In this document: piece by piece, positions 46,036 through 55,001 of the stretch | Numbering within the stretch: the stretch's first letter is position 1 | Layout of the letters: every line of letters begins with the position of its first letter | NCBI GenBank assembly: GCA_937982665.1 | Contig: CALJLD010000049.1 | Coordinates: forward strand, 1-64,000 | Source of the DNA: an uncultured Planctomycetales bacterium | Lineage (GTDB): Bacteria; Planctomycetota; Planctomycetia; Pirellulales; S012-138 | Direction: 5' to 3' | Length of the DNA stretch: 64,000 nt | Translations under genes and position numbers: made by a program | Notes under the pieces: model-generated | What the model was told of the DNA's origin: nothing | The model's input: only the letters and a program-made list of their open reading frames with translations | Database searches by the model: none

Positions 46036-46326
46036 ATGACCCTGCGTCCTCTCGATGATCGCGTCGTTGTCGAACCCATGAGCGCGGAAGAAGTCACCTC
46101 CGGCGGTATCGTGCTGCCGGACTCCGCTCAAGAGAAACCACAGCGCGGGACGGTCGTTTCGGTCGGTCCCGGCAAACTGATGGATTCCGGCGAGCGTGGC
46201 AGCCTTTCCATCACCATTGGCGATGAAGTGATCTACGGTCGCTATGCCGGCAGCGATGTCGAAGTTGGCGGTAAGGATCTCAAGATCATGCGTGAGACGG
46301 ACATTCTCGCCAAAGTGGTTTCATAG
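46036..46326 (+). CDS. groES: Co-chaperonin GroES
   Basis: 96 residues, normal length. It has LRPLDDRVVVEPMSAEE at the start, the mobile loop with SGGIVLPDSAQEKPQRG, and the end DLKIMRETDILAKVV. GroES caps the GroEL ring. One groES lies between two groEL genes and probably serves both. The upstream gap is unusually poor in G and rich in AAC repeats. Confidence 0.96.
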   Translation: MTLRPLDDRVVVEPMSAEEVTSGGIVLPDSAQEKPQRGTVVSVGPGKLMDSGERGSLSITIGDEVIYGRYAGSDVEVGGKDLKIMRETDILAKVVS

Positions 46327-46412
46327 CCAGGCGACTCCCAAAACATCGTTCGCCGCGGAAAACTCTCTACCGCGGCGACAACCAAAATACTCGCACCCAT
46401 CAGGAGGCCATC

Positions 46413-48032
46413 GTGGCCAAACAACTCTTGTTCGACGATTTCGCCCGCGCGCGTCTGCTCAAAGGCGTTGAGAAACTGGCCGATGCCGTGGCTGTGACCA
46501 TGGGCCCCACCGGCCGCAACGTAATCATTAACAAGTCCTTTGGCGGTCCCACTGTCACCAAAGACGGCGTCACTGTCGCCAAGGAAATTGAACTGGAAGA
46601 CCGCTTCGAGAACATGGGCGCCAAGCTCGTGAACGAAGTTGCATCCAAGACATCGGACATCGCCGGTGACGGAACCACCACCGCCACCGTCCTTGCCCGT
46701 GCTATCTTCAAGGAAGGTTTGCGAAACATCGCTGCCGGCAGCAATCCCACGGCCATCCGTCGTGGCATTGAAAAGGCCGCCGACGCTGCTGTCGAACACC
46801 TTCGCAGCATGGCCAAACCGGTCAACAAGAAGGAAGAGATCGCCCAAGTCGGCGCAATCTCGGCCAACAGTGACCGTCAAATCGGCGATCTCCTTGCCGA
46901 TGCAATGGAACAAGTTGGCAAAGACGGCGTGATCACCGTGGAAGAAGGCAAGTCCATGGACACCACATTGGAACTCGTTGAAGGAATGCAGTTCGACAAG
47001 GGCTACCTGTCGCCGTATTTCGTCAACAAGCCGGCCGAGATGGAATGCGTTTTGGAAGACGCCTACATCCTCATCTTCGAGAAAAAGCTCTCCAACGTTC
47101 GCGAGATGATTCCGCTGTTGGAACAGATCAGCCAAACCGGCAAGCCGCTGCTGATTATCGCGGAAGATGTTGAAGGTGAAGCCCTGGCCGCGCTTGTGGT
47201 CAACCGGCTCCGCAACATTTTGAATGTTTGTGCCGTCAAGGCTCCCGGCTTTGGCGATCGCCGCAAAGCCATGCTGGGCGACATTGCCGTCTTGACCGGT
47301 GGCACGCTCATCAGCGAAGACCTCGGCCTCAAGCTGGAAAACCTGCAAGTTGGTCAACTTGGCCGCGCGAAGCAGATTCGTGTGGACAAGAACGATACGA
47401 CCATCGTGCAAGGCGGCGGTGCCAAAGCCGATATCCAAAAGCGTATCGCCCAAATCCGCACGGCGATTGACAACTCCGATAGCGACTACGATCGAGAGAA
47501 ACTGCAAGAACGTCTTGCCAAGCTCACCGGCGGCGTTGCCATCATCTCTGTCGGTGGTGCAACCGAAGCTGATATGAAGCAACGCAAGGCTCGCGTTGAA
47601 GACGCTTTGCATGCCACGCGAGCGGCCGTTGAAGAAGGCATCCTCCCCGGTGGCGGCGTTGCCCTGGTGCGTTGCCTGGAAGCCGTTCAAGCGGCTCGCA
47701 AGACTGGCAAAGGCGATGAGAAAATCGGCTTTGACATCATCGCCGGCGCCATCGAAGCTCCGTGCCGGCAAATTGCTGACAACGCCGGGATCGATGGTTC
47801 CGTTGTTGTTGATGAAGTCCGCCAAAAGGGCGAAAAGATCGGCTTTGACGCCAGTGCCCGCGAGTACGTGGACATGGTCAAGGCGGGCATCATTGATCCG
47901 CTGAAAGTTGTCCGCACGGCTTTGGCCAACGCGGCCAGCATTTCCGGTTTAATGCTGACCACGGAAGCCATGGTGACCAACCTGGAAAAGGAAGACAAAG
48001 CCCGCTCTCGCGTGGAAGGCAGCATCCGCTAA
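46413..48032 (+). CDS. groEL2: Chaperonin GroEL, copy 2, without GGM tail
   Basis: 539 residues from a GTG with AGGAGG upstream. The ATP motif DIAGDGTTTATVLARAIF and the apical block VEGMQFDKGYLSPYF are intact. The C-terminus ends in EKEDKARSRVEGSIR and lacks GGM repeats, so the cavity floor differs from copy 1. Planctomycetes often keep two or more GroEL paralogues, and this second copy may serve special substrates. A strong hairpin follows about 60 bases after the stop. Confidence 0.95.
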   Translation: MAKQLLFDDFARARLLKGVEKLADAVAVTMGPTGRNVIINKSFGGPTVTKDGVTVAKEIELEDRFENMGAKLVNEVASKTSDIAGDGTTTATVLARAIFKEGLRNIAAGSNPTAIRRGIEKAADAAVEHLRSMAKPVNKKEEIAQVGAISANSDRQIGDLLADAMEQVGKDGVITVEEGKSMDTTLELVEGMQFDKGYLSPYFVNKPAEMECVLEDAYILIFEKKLSNVREMIPLLEQISQTGKPLLIIAEDVEGEALAALVVNRLRNILNVCAVKAPGFGDRRKAMLGDIAVLTGGTLISEDLGLKLENLQVGQLGRAKQIRVDKNDTTIVQGGGAKADIQKRIAQIRTAIDNSDSDYDREKLQERLAKLTGGVAIISVGGATEADMKQRKARVEDALHATRAAVEEGILPGGGVALVRCLEAVQAARKTGKGDEKIGFDIIAGAIEAPCRQIADNAGIDGSVVVDEVRQKGEKIGFDASAREYVDMVKAGIIDPLKVVRTALANAASISGLMLTTEAMVTNLEKEDKARSRVEGSIR

Positions 48033-48094
48033 GAAGCGGTTTCACATAGATAGAGTGCGAAGTCTCTGGGCCTTGGCACTCGCAATCAACGCGG

Positions 48095-48125
48095 CGGGCC
48101 GCTTCGGCAAGATCGAAGTGGCCCG
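48095..48125 (+). terminator. Strong hairpin after groEL2
   Basis: A 12-base stem, CGGGCCGCTTCG (48095-48106) with CGAAGTGGCCCG (48114-48125), contains one G-U pair and a seven-base loop. No run of T follows. It probably ends or protects the chaperonin transcript. The remainder of the 323-base gap to dnaJ shows no other feature. Confidence 0.6.
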
Positions 48126-48355
48126 TTCGCGCAATAAAAGGGACCACAAAGAATCCCGTGCGATCGACGTAATCCGCAAGGGCGGACCCAGTGAGCCGTT
48201 CTCTGTGCGCCGGTCGGTGACTACCATTCAGAAGCGGCGGTCGCTTGATTCGATACGAAGAGATGAGCACATCCCTCTGAAACCAGGATGTGCGTGAAAC
48301 GGAAGATCGAGATAGCTTCCGCTTGGAAATGAACGAAAAACGCCCGCAGAATGCC

Positions 48356-49561
48356 ATGCCCACGATGACAGGCAAACGCGACTACTACGAGATCCTGGAA
48401 GTCACAAAGTCGGCGTCCAAGGATGAAATCTCCGCTTCGTATCGCAGGCTGGCGATCAAGTTCCATCCGGACAAGAATCCCGGCGATGATGAAGCCGTGC
48501 AGCGATTCAAGGAATGCGCGGAAGCGTTCGAGGTTCTCAGCGACGACAACAAGCGTGCCCGCTATGACCGTTATGGTCACTCCGGCGTGGAAGGCGGCAC
48601 TCAATTCCATGACGTCAACGACATCTTCTCCGCGTTCGCCGATATCTTCTCCGGCAGCGGTTTTGGCGACATCTTTGGCGGCGGACGAGGGCGCGGAGTC
48701 TCGCGCGGACGGCACGTCAGTTGTGACGTGACAATTGACTTGTTGGAAGCAGCCAGCGGCGTGAAGAAGTCAATCCGCATCAAGCGGCACAAAGAGTGCG
48801 GCACCTGCAACGGTACGGGAGCGGAACCTGGCAGCAAGGTAGAGAGTTGCTCGTATTGCGGCGGTCACGGCCAGGTGATTTCGCAACAGGGCATCTTCCG
48901 CATGCAGACAACTTGCCCGCAATGCCACGGCGAAGGGCAAACCATTCATGACCCCTGCGGCGATTGCCGCGGCGCTGGCTATGTCCGCAGCAAAGTCGAG
49001 CGTGAGATTCATATTCCCGCTGGCGTGGACAACGGCAGCCGGTTGCGTTTATCCGGAGAGGGCGAACCCAGCCCCAATGGCGGCCCGGCAGGCGATTGTT
49101 ACGTGGACATCACGGTGCGTCCGCATCCGTTGTTTGAGCGCGAAGGCCCCCACCTGATTTGCCGATTGCCGCTGACCTATCCGCAAGCAGCGCTGGGGGC
49201 GACGCTGGAAGTTCCCACGTTGGACGGACCCGAAGAACTCGAGATCCCCGCCGGCACGCAGGCAGGCGAAGTCTTTCGCTTGAAGCAGCGCGGCATGCCG
49301 GACTTGCGGGGAGGCCGTCCCGGTGATCTGCACGTTCTCGTCCAGATTGACGTCCCCAAGAAACTCTCGACCAAACAGGAAGAGCTGTTGCGCGAGTTGG
49401 CCGAGCTCGATCACACCGAGGTCACGCCACATCGCAAAAGCTTCTTCGAAAAGCTGAAGGATTACTTCGCGCCGGAAGAAGAAGCGGCCGAAGCAGAAAA
49501 TGCGAACGACAAGCCAACTGGCGGCAAGCGTAAAAAAACTTCTCGCCGCGATGCTTCGTAA
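48356..49561 (+). CDS. dnaJ: Chaperone protein DnaJ
   Basis: 401 residues if the ATG at 48356 is used; upstream in-frame starts at 48329 and 48290 (GTG) would add non-conserved sequence. The J domain has KRDYYEILEV and the HPD motif. A Gly/Phe region follows. Four zinc motifs are present: CGTCNGTG, CSYCGGHG, CPQCHGEG and CGDCRGAG. The C-terminal substrate domains are complete and a Lys/Glu-rich tail ends the protein. DnaJ loads substrates on DnaK; no dnaK gene is in the window. grpE follows 59 bases later. Confidence 0.93.
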   Translation: MPTMTGKRDYYEILEVTKSASKDEISASYRRLAIKFHPDKNPGDDEAVQRFKECAEAFEVLSDDNKRARYDRYGHSGVEGGTQFHDVNDIFSAFADIFSGSGFGDIFGGGRGRGVSRGRHVSCDVTIDLLEAASGVKKSIRIKRHKECGTCNGTGAEPGSKVESCSYCGGHGQVISQQGIFRMQTTCPQCHGEGQTIHDPCGDCRGAGYVRSKVEREIHIPAGVDNGSRLRLSGEGEPSPNGGPAGDCYVDITVRPHPLFEREGPHLICRLPLTYPQAALGATLEVPTLDGPEELEIPAGTQAGEVFRLKQRGMPDLRGGRPGDLHVLVQIDVPKKLSTKQEELLRELAELDHTEVTPHRKSFFEKLKDYFAPEEEAAEAENANDKPTGGKRKKTSRRDAS

Positions 49562-49620
49562 CTTAGCGAAACGACTTTTGCCACACCCGAAACCGCGAAC
49601 GGTCCCCCGAGGCGACGACA

Positions 49621-50238
49621 ATGACCGTTGATGATATGACCCAAGGAAAAGACAAGACGACACGGTCCGACGGCACTTTGCCGGAAGAGGCAACCGGCGA
49701 TGAAGCCAGTGATGAAGCCGTTGTGGCTGAGCACGCTGACAGCGGATCCGAAGAATCGGCATCGGAATCGTTGCAGTCCGACTTGAACGCGCTGCGTGAA
49801 GAGTTGGGCCAGGCCAGCGATCGCGCATTGCGAGCGCAGGCCGAATTGGACAACTATCGCAAGCGAATGAACCGCGAGTTGCAAGACTCTCTGCGATACG
49901 CGGCTGTCAACATCATTCGGGATCTGTTGCCGGTTGTCGATAACCTACAACGCGCGTTGGAAGCCGCGCAAGCTGCCGGCGAGGACAGTTCGCTCTTGCA
50001 GGGCGTGCAGATGGTTGCGCAGCAGATGGACGGCATTCTCACGCAGCATGGACTCAGTCCTATCGAAGCCCAAGGGCAACCCTTTGATCCTGACTTGCAT
50101 GAAGCCGTGAGCCAACAACCGACCGCTGATGCGGAGCCTGGCACGGTCTTGCATGTTGTGCAAAGTGGATACCAGGTCGCGGATCGAGTGGTCAGGCCGG
50201 CAAAAGTGATCGTCGCGCAGTCAGCAAGCGGAGATTGA
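49621..50238 (+). CDS. grpE: Nucleotide exchange factor GrpE
   Basis: 205 residues. An acidic, disordered N-terminus (1-55) precedes the long helix (QAELDNYRKRMNRELQDSLR) and the compact beta domain (LPVVDNLQRALEAAQAAGED; HGLSPIEAQGQPFDPDLHEA; VVQSGYQVADRVVRPAKVIV). GrpE releases ADP from DnaK. It directly follows dnaJ. Confidence 0.94.
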   Translation: MTVDDMTQGKDKTTRSDGTLPEEATGDEASDEAVVAEHADSGSEESASESLQSDLNALREELGQASDRALRAQAELDNYRKRMNRELQDSLRYAAVNIIRDLLPVVDNLQRALEAAQAAGEDSSLLQGVQMVAQQMDGILTQHGLSPIEAQGQPFDPDLHEAVSQQPTADAEPGTVLHVVQSGYQVADRVVRPAKVIVAQSASGD

Positions 50239-50305
50239 GCTAAGGCGATTGAGCCAATCATCCACCCGCGGACCGACCCATTTGGAAACCACTGAGGACA
50301 CGTCT

Positions 50306-50641
50306 GTGCCAACTTACGATTACGTTTGCGACAACTGCGAGCACGCGTTCGAACTGTTTCAGTCGATCACCGAACCGGTCAAGCGAAAGTGCCCCGAGTG
50401 CGGCAAGCAGAAGCTGCGCCGCTTGTTCGGCACCGGCGCGGCCATCATGTTCAAGGGTTCCGGCTTCTACGAGACCGACTACCGCAGCGAGAGCTACAAG
50501 AAAGGCGCGGAGGCCGAGAAGAAGTCGAAGGAGAAATCCAGCGAGAGCAAGGACAAAGGCGACTCATCAAAGTCCAAGGGCAAATCAGAATCGACAGGTT
50601 CGTCCTCCTCCAAATCGGACTCGGGAAGCTCAAAGAAGTAG
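50306..50641 (+). CDS. FmdB-type zinc-ribbon protein
   Basis: 111 residues from the GTG at 50306, chosen because GAGGA is seven bases upstream and the family starts at PTYDYVCDNC. Two zinc pairs, CDNC and CPEC, frame the FmdB domain (residues 1-45), followed by a GSGFYETDYR segment. The last 60 residues are only Ser, Lys, Gly, Glu and Asp. It may regulate or bind partner proteins; the role of FmdB proteins is still poorly known. It lies 67 bases after grpE, in the chaperone run. Confidence 0.87.
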   Translation: MPTYDYVCDNCEHAFELFQSITEPVKRKCPECGKQKLRRLFGTGAAIMFKGSGFYETDYRSESYKKGAEAEKKSKEKSSESKDKGDSSKSKGKSESTGSSSSKSDSGSSKK

Positions 50642-50657
50642 CTCTTGGCGCCAAGAG
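50642..50657. repeat. Perfect 16-base palindrome after the FmdB gene
   Basis: CTCTTGGCGCCAAGAG begins at the base after the FmdB stop codon. It could be an operator for a dimeric protein, or the centre of a hairpin that ends the chaperone transcript. Confidence 0.5.
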
Positions 50658-50791
50658 GGCATCCGCGCTTGTGATTCTGCCCTCATTCCGATTACACTAG
50701 GGCACGCTTTGATTGCTTCGGGGGAGGCACTCATTCCATCTCGTATTGTCTGTCGCATTCCGGCAGGCTCACCTCTTCGGGGAGTGCCCTC

Positions 50792-51343
50792 ATGAATCGA
50801 ACCCTGATTGCAAACGGTCTTTTGGCCAAAGCTGTTGGACTTTGCCTGGTGACTATCGGGTTGTTGGCCTCGGCTGCAAATGTCGCCCAAGCGCAGCGAT
50901 ATGTCTTCCGTGGAACAGCGCGGAGCCCTATCTCCTCGGCGTATCCATCTTCGCGATTTTCTTCTTCGCTCTATTCTTACCAGTCAGGTTTGCCGGGCAG
51001 TACCTCACGCACGGCACTCTATCGGCAGTACAGCCCAAGCTTGAATGGCCGCGGCGTCAATTATCCGCTGTATGGCGTTCCCTACACATTGCCCTACGCG
51101 GCTCCTTATACGGTGCCGGATCGCTACTTGAACTATTACGGTCCAGGCAGCGCCTCGCGCCTGTACTATTACGGCGGGATCTATCGAACGCCTTCGCGGC
51201 TTTACCCCAGCGGAAGCCGCATATATGGGAACCAGTACAATACGTACGCATCACCCTATGGCTTGAATCGACCGGCCGGCGGGACGATCCTCTCCGTGCC
51301 GCTACGGATTGGTCCGCGAGTTCGCTATCAGTTTGTTCAGTGA
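50792..51343 (+). CDS. Secreted Tyr/Ser/Gly-rich protein, unknown function
   Basis: 183 residues. A clear signal peptide (KAVGLCLVTIGLLASAANVAQA) is followed by a mature part full of Tyr, Ser, Pro, Gly and Arg, with YGxP and LYYYGG patterns and no globular-domain motif. Such proteins may be cell-surface or matrix components. I do not recognise a family. A longer frame overlaps this one in another phase, but it lacks protein-like composition. Confidence 0.7.
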   Translation: MNRTLIANGLLAKAVGLCLVTIGLLASAANVAQAQRYVFRGTARSPISSAYPSSRFSSSLYSYQSGLPGSTSRTALYRQYSPSLNGRGVNYPLYGVPYTLPYAAPYTVPDRYLNYYGPGSASRLYYYGGIYRTPSRLYPSGSRIYGNQYNTYASPYGLNRPAGGTILSVPLRIGPRVRYQFVQ

Positions 51344-51516
51344 GTTGTTCAATTGGCGAAGTCCAAGTGACTTGTGCTGCGAGCATGGCTGATAGCGGTG
51401 GCCTGCATTGCTGTCGCTGCCAGCGGCGAACTTGCCTTTCCTCTCGCTTGGCAATTCAGTAACATCCCGCCGCCTTTCCCGGGGGATATACGTATCGCCG
51501 TTGCGCGCTTCGAGCC

Positions 51517-52572
51517 ATGCGCCATCGCTGGTTCTTCGCCATGTTTTTCATCGCGCTGGTTGGCTGCCAACAGCCCAACCCGTGTCGTGATCTCATGCGC
51601 GAGAACTTTGAGCTGAACGAGTACATTCTTCAGCAAGAAATCCACATCGATGAGCAGCAGCGCGAAATTGATCGGCTGAAGACCGAAGTTGCCGCGGTTG
51701 AGACCTTTGAAGAAGGCGCGGATCAGATTGAGCCGCCGGCTGTTGAGTTTGGTGACGATCCGCCGCCGGCGTTCCCCAGACCTGGCGATCCCGGCAACCC
51801 GTTGGATGACGAAGTGCCGCCGGCCCCGTTCAATCCCAACTCGGGTCCCACGGCTGAACCCATTGGCGTCCCACAAAGTGGCGCTTTGAATGAACTGGAA
51901 CTGATCTTGCCGGGCATTGAGAGCCGTCCGGGCCTGCCAATTGATAGTGCGACAGATATCGAGAGCATTTCGATCGACGCCCGCCGCACCCGCGCGCTCA
52001 ACCTGGATGGCGAACCCGGCGATGATGGTCTGGTTGTCGTCTTTGAGCCGCGAGATGCGAAAGATCAACCGCTGGCCGCACTCGGTCCGGTGACGATTGT
52101 TGCAGTCGATCCCTCCTTGCCGGATCATCTTGCCCGCGTCGCCCGTTGGGATTACGCGGAGGAAGAGGTCCGCGAGTTGCTGGTGCAAACTCGACAAGGT
52201 CCCAAACTTGTTTGCCAGTTGCTTTGGCCAAGTGTTCCGCCGGCAAGTTCGCGATTGCAGCTGTACGTGCGGATGAAGACGCCAGAAGGCAACGTCCAAG
52301 CGGATGTCCCGTTGCTGGCCGATTTTGCCGGTATCGAGCGAGATGGGCAGCGCTTCGCCACCTCACCGCAAGTTGAGGATGCCGCGTCTCCGCATTCCGC
52401 GAGCGGCGAGGGTTCAACCTCAAGTGCTCCGCAAGAACATCGCCCTCTGCGACGAGTCTCTTTGCGCGACGAAGAAGAACCTCTCCCACAGACGGCGGAG
52501 CCAGAGCCTGTTCGCACATCTCAGCGAACGCCACCGCGAACACCACCACCGTGGAGCCCCGTGCGGAATTAG
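51517..52572 (+). CDS. Lipoprotein with coiled coil and Pro-rich linker
   Basis: 351 residues. The signal peptide WFFAMFFIALVGC ends in a lipobox with Cys17. A coiled-coil helix follows (about 25-65; NEYILQQEIHIDEQQREIDR), then a Pro/Asp/Gly-rich linker, and a beta-rich domain of about 130 residues (about 145-280). The end is Ser/Pro/Arg-rich. It looks like a planctomycete-specific outer-envelope lipoprotein; no catalytic motif is visible. It converges with the Lgt-like gene with a 27-base gap. Confidence 0.78.
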   Translation: MRHRWFFAMFFIALVGCQQPNPCRDLMRENFELNEYILQQEIHIDEQQREIDRLKTEVAAVETFEEGADQIEPPAVEFGDDPPPAFPRPGDPGNPLDDEVPPAPFNPNSGPTAEPIGVPQSGALNELELILPGIESRPGLPIDSATDIESISIDARRTRALNLDGEPGDDGLVVVFEPRDAKDQPLAALGPVTIVAVDPSLPDHLARVARWDYAEEEVRELLVQTRQGPKLVCQLLWPSVPPASSRLQLYVRMKTPEGNVQADVPLLADFAGIERDGQRFATSPQVEDAASPHSASGEGSTSSAPQEHRPLRRVSLRDEEEPLPQTAEPEPVRTSQRTPPRTPPPWSPVRN

Positions 52573-52599
52573 TCTGCGCAAATCGCTTGCGCTAGACTG

Positions 52600-53355
52600 T
52601 CACACGGTTGAAGGCCTAGCCAACGTGGTCTCGTCTGTCGCAGCGGCTCGGTTTGCGTCTCGCCACCACAACCAGGCAAACAGCCCAATCAGCGGAAACA
52701 CGGCCCACTGATATCCAGTCAGTCCGCCCAACAGTCGGGCTTCGGGGCGAATGAACTCCGTGACAAAGCGATAAGCCAGGTACGCTATCAAGTACAGCTT
52801 GATCAGTTGCCCGGCGAATCGCTGCTGTCGCCAGAGGGTCGCCATGACAATCGCCGCTGTTGTGTGAAAGATCGCTTCGTACAATTGCGTGGGGTGTCGC
52901 GCGAGCAGATCCACGTTGGCGAAGACGACGCCCCAGGGCGCATCGGTCGGTGTTCCATAACAACACCCCGCGAAGAAACAGCCAAGACGTCCAATTGCAA
53001 TGGATGCCGCGACCGGAACCACAAAGCTATCACCGGTTGAGATCCGCACGTCCAACGTCCACTTGGCGACTTCCACTCCCAAGTAGCCGCCAACCAAGCC
53101 CAGCATGAGGGTCTTGCCATCGCTCAACCAGGCAGCGCCGGACATCAATCCCGAGAGATCCGCAAACAAGAACGGCAACTTAGCGCCCAGCATTGCCCCA
53201 CACAGCGCGCCCAGCCCAATTCCCAACCGCTGCATCCGCGTCAACGGTGTACGGCTGCGAAAGACAAACGACAGGCCCAGGCCGGTTGCCACGGCCATAA
53301 TCATAATACCTGCATAAGTCAGCCGCTGCGGATCCATGGCTTGCATGTTCAACAA
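52600..53355 (-). CDS. Lgt-like membrane protein with altered active site
   Basis: 251 residues with about seven membrane segments. The fold and the GRLGCFFAGCCYG signature (residues 122-134) place it in the prolipoprotein diacylglyceryl transferase superfamily. Compared with E. coli Lgt, Arg143 is kept (Arg123), but Asn146 is Cys126, Glu151 is Cys131, and the His103 of HGG is Val88. So it is probably not the housekeeping Lgt but a paralogue that binds phospholipid and does something else. It starts 14 bases after the radical SAM gene, so the two are very likely co-translated. It ends a four-gene minus-strand run. Confidence 0.8.
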   Translation of the reverse strand: MLNMQAMDPQRLTYAGIMIMAVATGLGLSFVFRSRTPLTRMQRLGIGLGALCGAMLGAKLPFLFADLSGLMSGAAWLSDGKTLMLGLVGGYLGVEVAKWTLDVRISTGDSFVVPVAASIAIGRLGCFFAGCCYGTPTDAPWGVVFANVDLLARHPTQLYEAIFHTTAAIVMATLWRQQRFAGQLIKLYLIAYLAYRFVTEFIRPEARLLGGLTGYQWAVFPLIGLFAWLWWRDANRAAATDETTLARPSTV

Positions 53356-53369
53356 AGATGCACAATGGT

Positions 53370-54938
53370 CTAGTGAGCGGCCGCAATCAACGGTCGCGGA
53401 GTTCCTTTTCGCTTCGCTGGGCGGTCCAGCGGCGGCAGCGGCACATGGCCATCGCGGTACAACACGTTGTATGCGGAAAACGGAATCAAGTGCCCGCTTG
53501 GCAGCACATGATGCACGCAGGACTTCATCAGCTGGCGGATGTCAAAGTTGTACGCATCCATGAACGATGTGATTGTGATGCGAAAGACGTCCGTTGGGGA
53601 CAGATCCTCGGCAATCGCTCGACGGAAGAATCTTTCCGCCAGCTGCGGGAGTTGTGGCTTGATACTATCTGCTGGCTTCTTCTTCTCACCTGCCGGGCCA
53701 ATCATGGAATTCCCACTTGCGGAAATCGAATACAACTCTTGCGCGCTTTCGTTGTTGGATGCCGGCACAGTTGCACAATCTCCTCCGCAACCGCATTGCC
53801 GGGAGATCACCTCTTGCACAAGTTCTCGCCCGCGCTGACGATTGAACGTGATCCCTCCCGCTAACAAATCGATGTGTTCGGCCGCGTTGATGAACTGAGT
53901 TAGCGGAATGGCCGTTTCGCCTTCCCGGTACGCATATGCCAAGGCGTGAGCGTTGGGATGTGCGCAGGGAAGTGGCAAGAAGTCGGATTCCGCGAAGCTC
54001 GCCGTAGCCGCGACGCCCTTAATAACATCTGGAAAAGTCACACGCCCGGCCAACTCCTCCGGAAGATAGTACCGGCCAGAATACGTCGCCGGCTGAAAAC
54101 TGACGCCTGTGATGTGCGGCTGCGTCAACGCAAAATCCACAAGCGGCCCAATCTGGTCTTCATTCAGGCCCGACTGCAAGGTTGCAACCAGCGTCACGCG
54201 AATTCCGGCCTCGCGCAGGCGTTCCAGCGCCTTGAGTTTGGTTTCCAACAGCGGTTCTCCCCGTAGCGCCAAGTGGACCGGATCTTCCCGCATGTTCGCA
54301 CTGTCAGCAGGCGAAACCGCATCAAGCTGGAAATAAACTTCCAGGCGATCTCGCAACGCGGCAACAGCTTCCACAAATGCCTCGTCACGAGCAAAGCGGA
54401 TGGCGTTGGTGTTGATCATGACCACATCAATCTCATGACCGCAGGCATAGTCCAGCACATCCAGAAACTGCGGATGAATGGTCGGCTCGCCGCCGGAGAG
54501 TTGCAGGACTTCGGCTCGCCCTTCAACTTCAACAAGTCGATCAATGGCGGCCTTGCATTCCTCCAACGTCAGGTGTGTTCCGCCGGGAGCGCTGCCGGCA
54601 AAGCACATGGGACAAGTGAGGTTGCAAGACGACGTGATCTCCAACAGGCCAATGCACGTGTGTTGCTCGTGCTCGGTACACAGCCCGCAGTCGTAAGGGC
54701 ATCCGCGGCGCGGCTCCACGCCCATGACTGGCGGGATTCGCCCCGGCACGCTGAACTCGTGCCGATCGAACCACTTCACGTCACTACAAACAAAGTCTTC
54801 ACGTGTGCCGTGTTCCGGACAGCGCTTGCGGAAATAAACGCGGCCCGCGCGCTCAATGATCTTTGCAGGAACCACCTCCAAGCAGTCCGGGCATAGACTC
54901 TGCGTGCCGCCAAGAAATGTGTAATCGCGAAGTTGCAT
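53370..54938 (-). CDS. Tetraether-synthase-like (MJ0619/Tes-type) radical SAM protein
   Basis: 522 residues. The radical SAM motif CNLTCPMC is at 105-112. Extra cysteines follow the Tes pattern: CPDC (16-19) with CPEHG (40-44), a probable mononuclear iron site; GCPYDCGLC (79-87) followed by the EHEQHTC stretch; and CGCGGDC near residue 390. The SGGEPT SAM-binding block is present. Known members of this group join lipid tails (archaeal Tes) or modify other hydrophobic substrates. The protein is soluble but would act on lipids at the membrane, perhaps with the Lgt-like protein encoded next to it. The substrate is inference. Confidence 0.85.
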   Translation of the reverse strand: MQLRDYTFLGGTQSLCPDCLEVVPAKIIERAGRVYFRKRCPEHGTREDFVCSDVKWFDRHEFSVPGRIPPVMGVEPRRGCPYDCGLCTEHEQHTCIGLLEITSSCNLTCPMCFAGSAPGGTHLTLEECKAAIDRLVEVEGRAEVLQLSGGEPTIHPQFLDVLDYACGHEIDVVMINTNAIRFARDEAFVEAVAALRDRLEVYFQLDAVSPADSANMREDPVHLALRGEPLLETKLKALERLREAGIRVTLVATLQSGLNEDQIGPLVDFALTQPHITGVSFQPATYSGRYYLPEELAGRVTFPDVIKGVAATASFAESDFLPLPCAHPNAHALAYAYREGETAIPLTQFINAAEHIDLLAGGITFNRQRGRELVQEVISRQCGCGGDCATVPASNNESAQELYSISASGNSMIGPAGEKKKPADSIKPQLPQLAERFFRRAIAEDLSPTDVFRITITSFMDAYNFDIRQLMKSCVHHVLPSGHLIPFSAYNVLYRDGHVPLPPLDRPAKRKGTPRPLIAAAH

Positions 54939-55001
54939 GTCGTCCTCATTGGCCTTGCTTTGTGTGTCTTTGCGGTGACGTCCTGCGTGCGTCTGTCGCG
55001 T

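Noticed and set aside
46242..47825. A 527-codon open frame on the minus strand over groEL2
   Set aside because: It lies opposite a certain groEL gene and mirrors its codon pattern; the protein has no domain and no ribosome site. The same holds for the long antisense frames at 33316-34611, 22780-23844 and 44132-45052.
50713..51462. A 249-codon frame overlapping the Tyr-rich secreted protein
   Set aside because: It is in another phase of the same strand, begins with no ribosome site and has high Cys/Arg/Leu content typical of a shifted frame; the 50792-51343 frame has a proper signal peptide.
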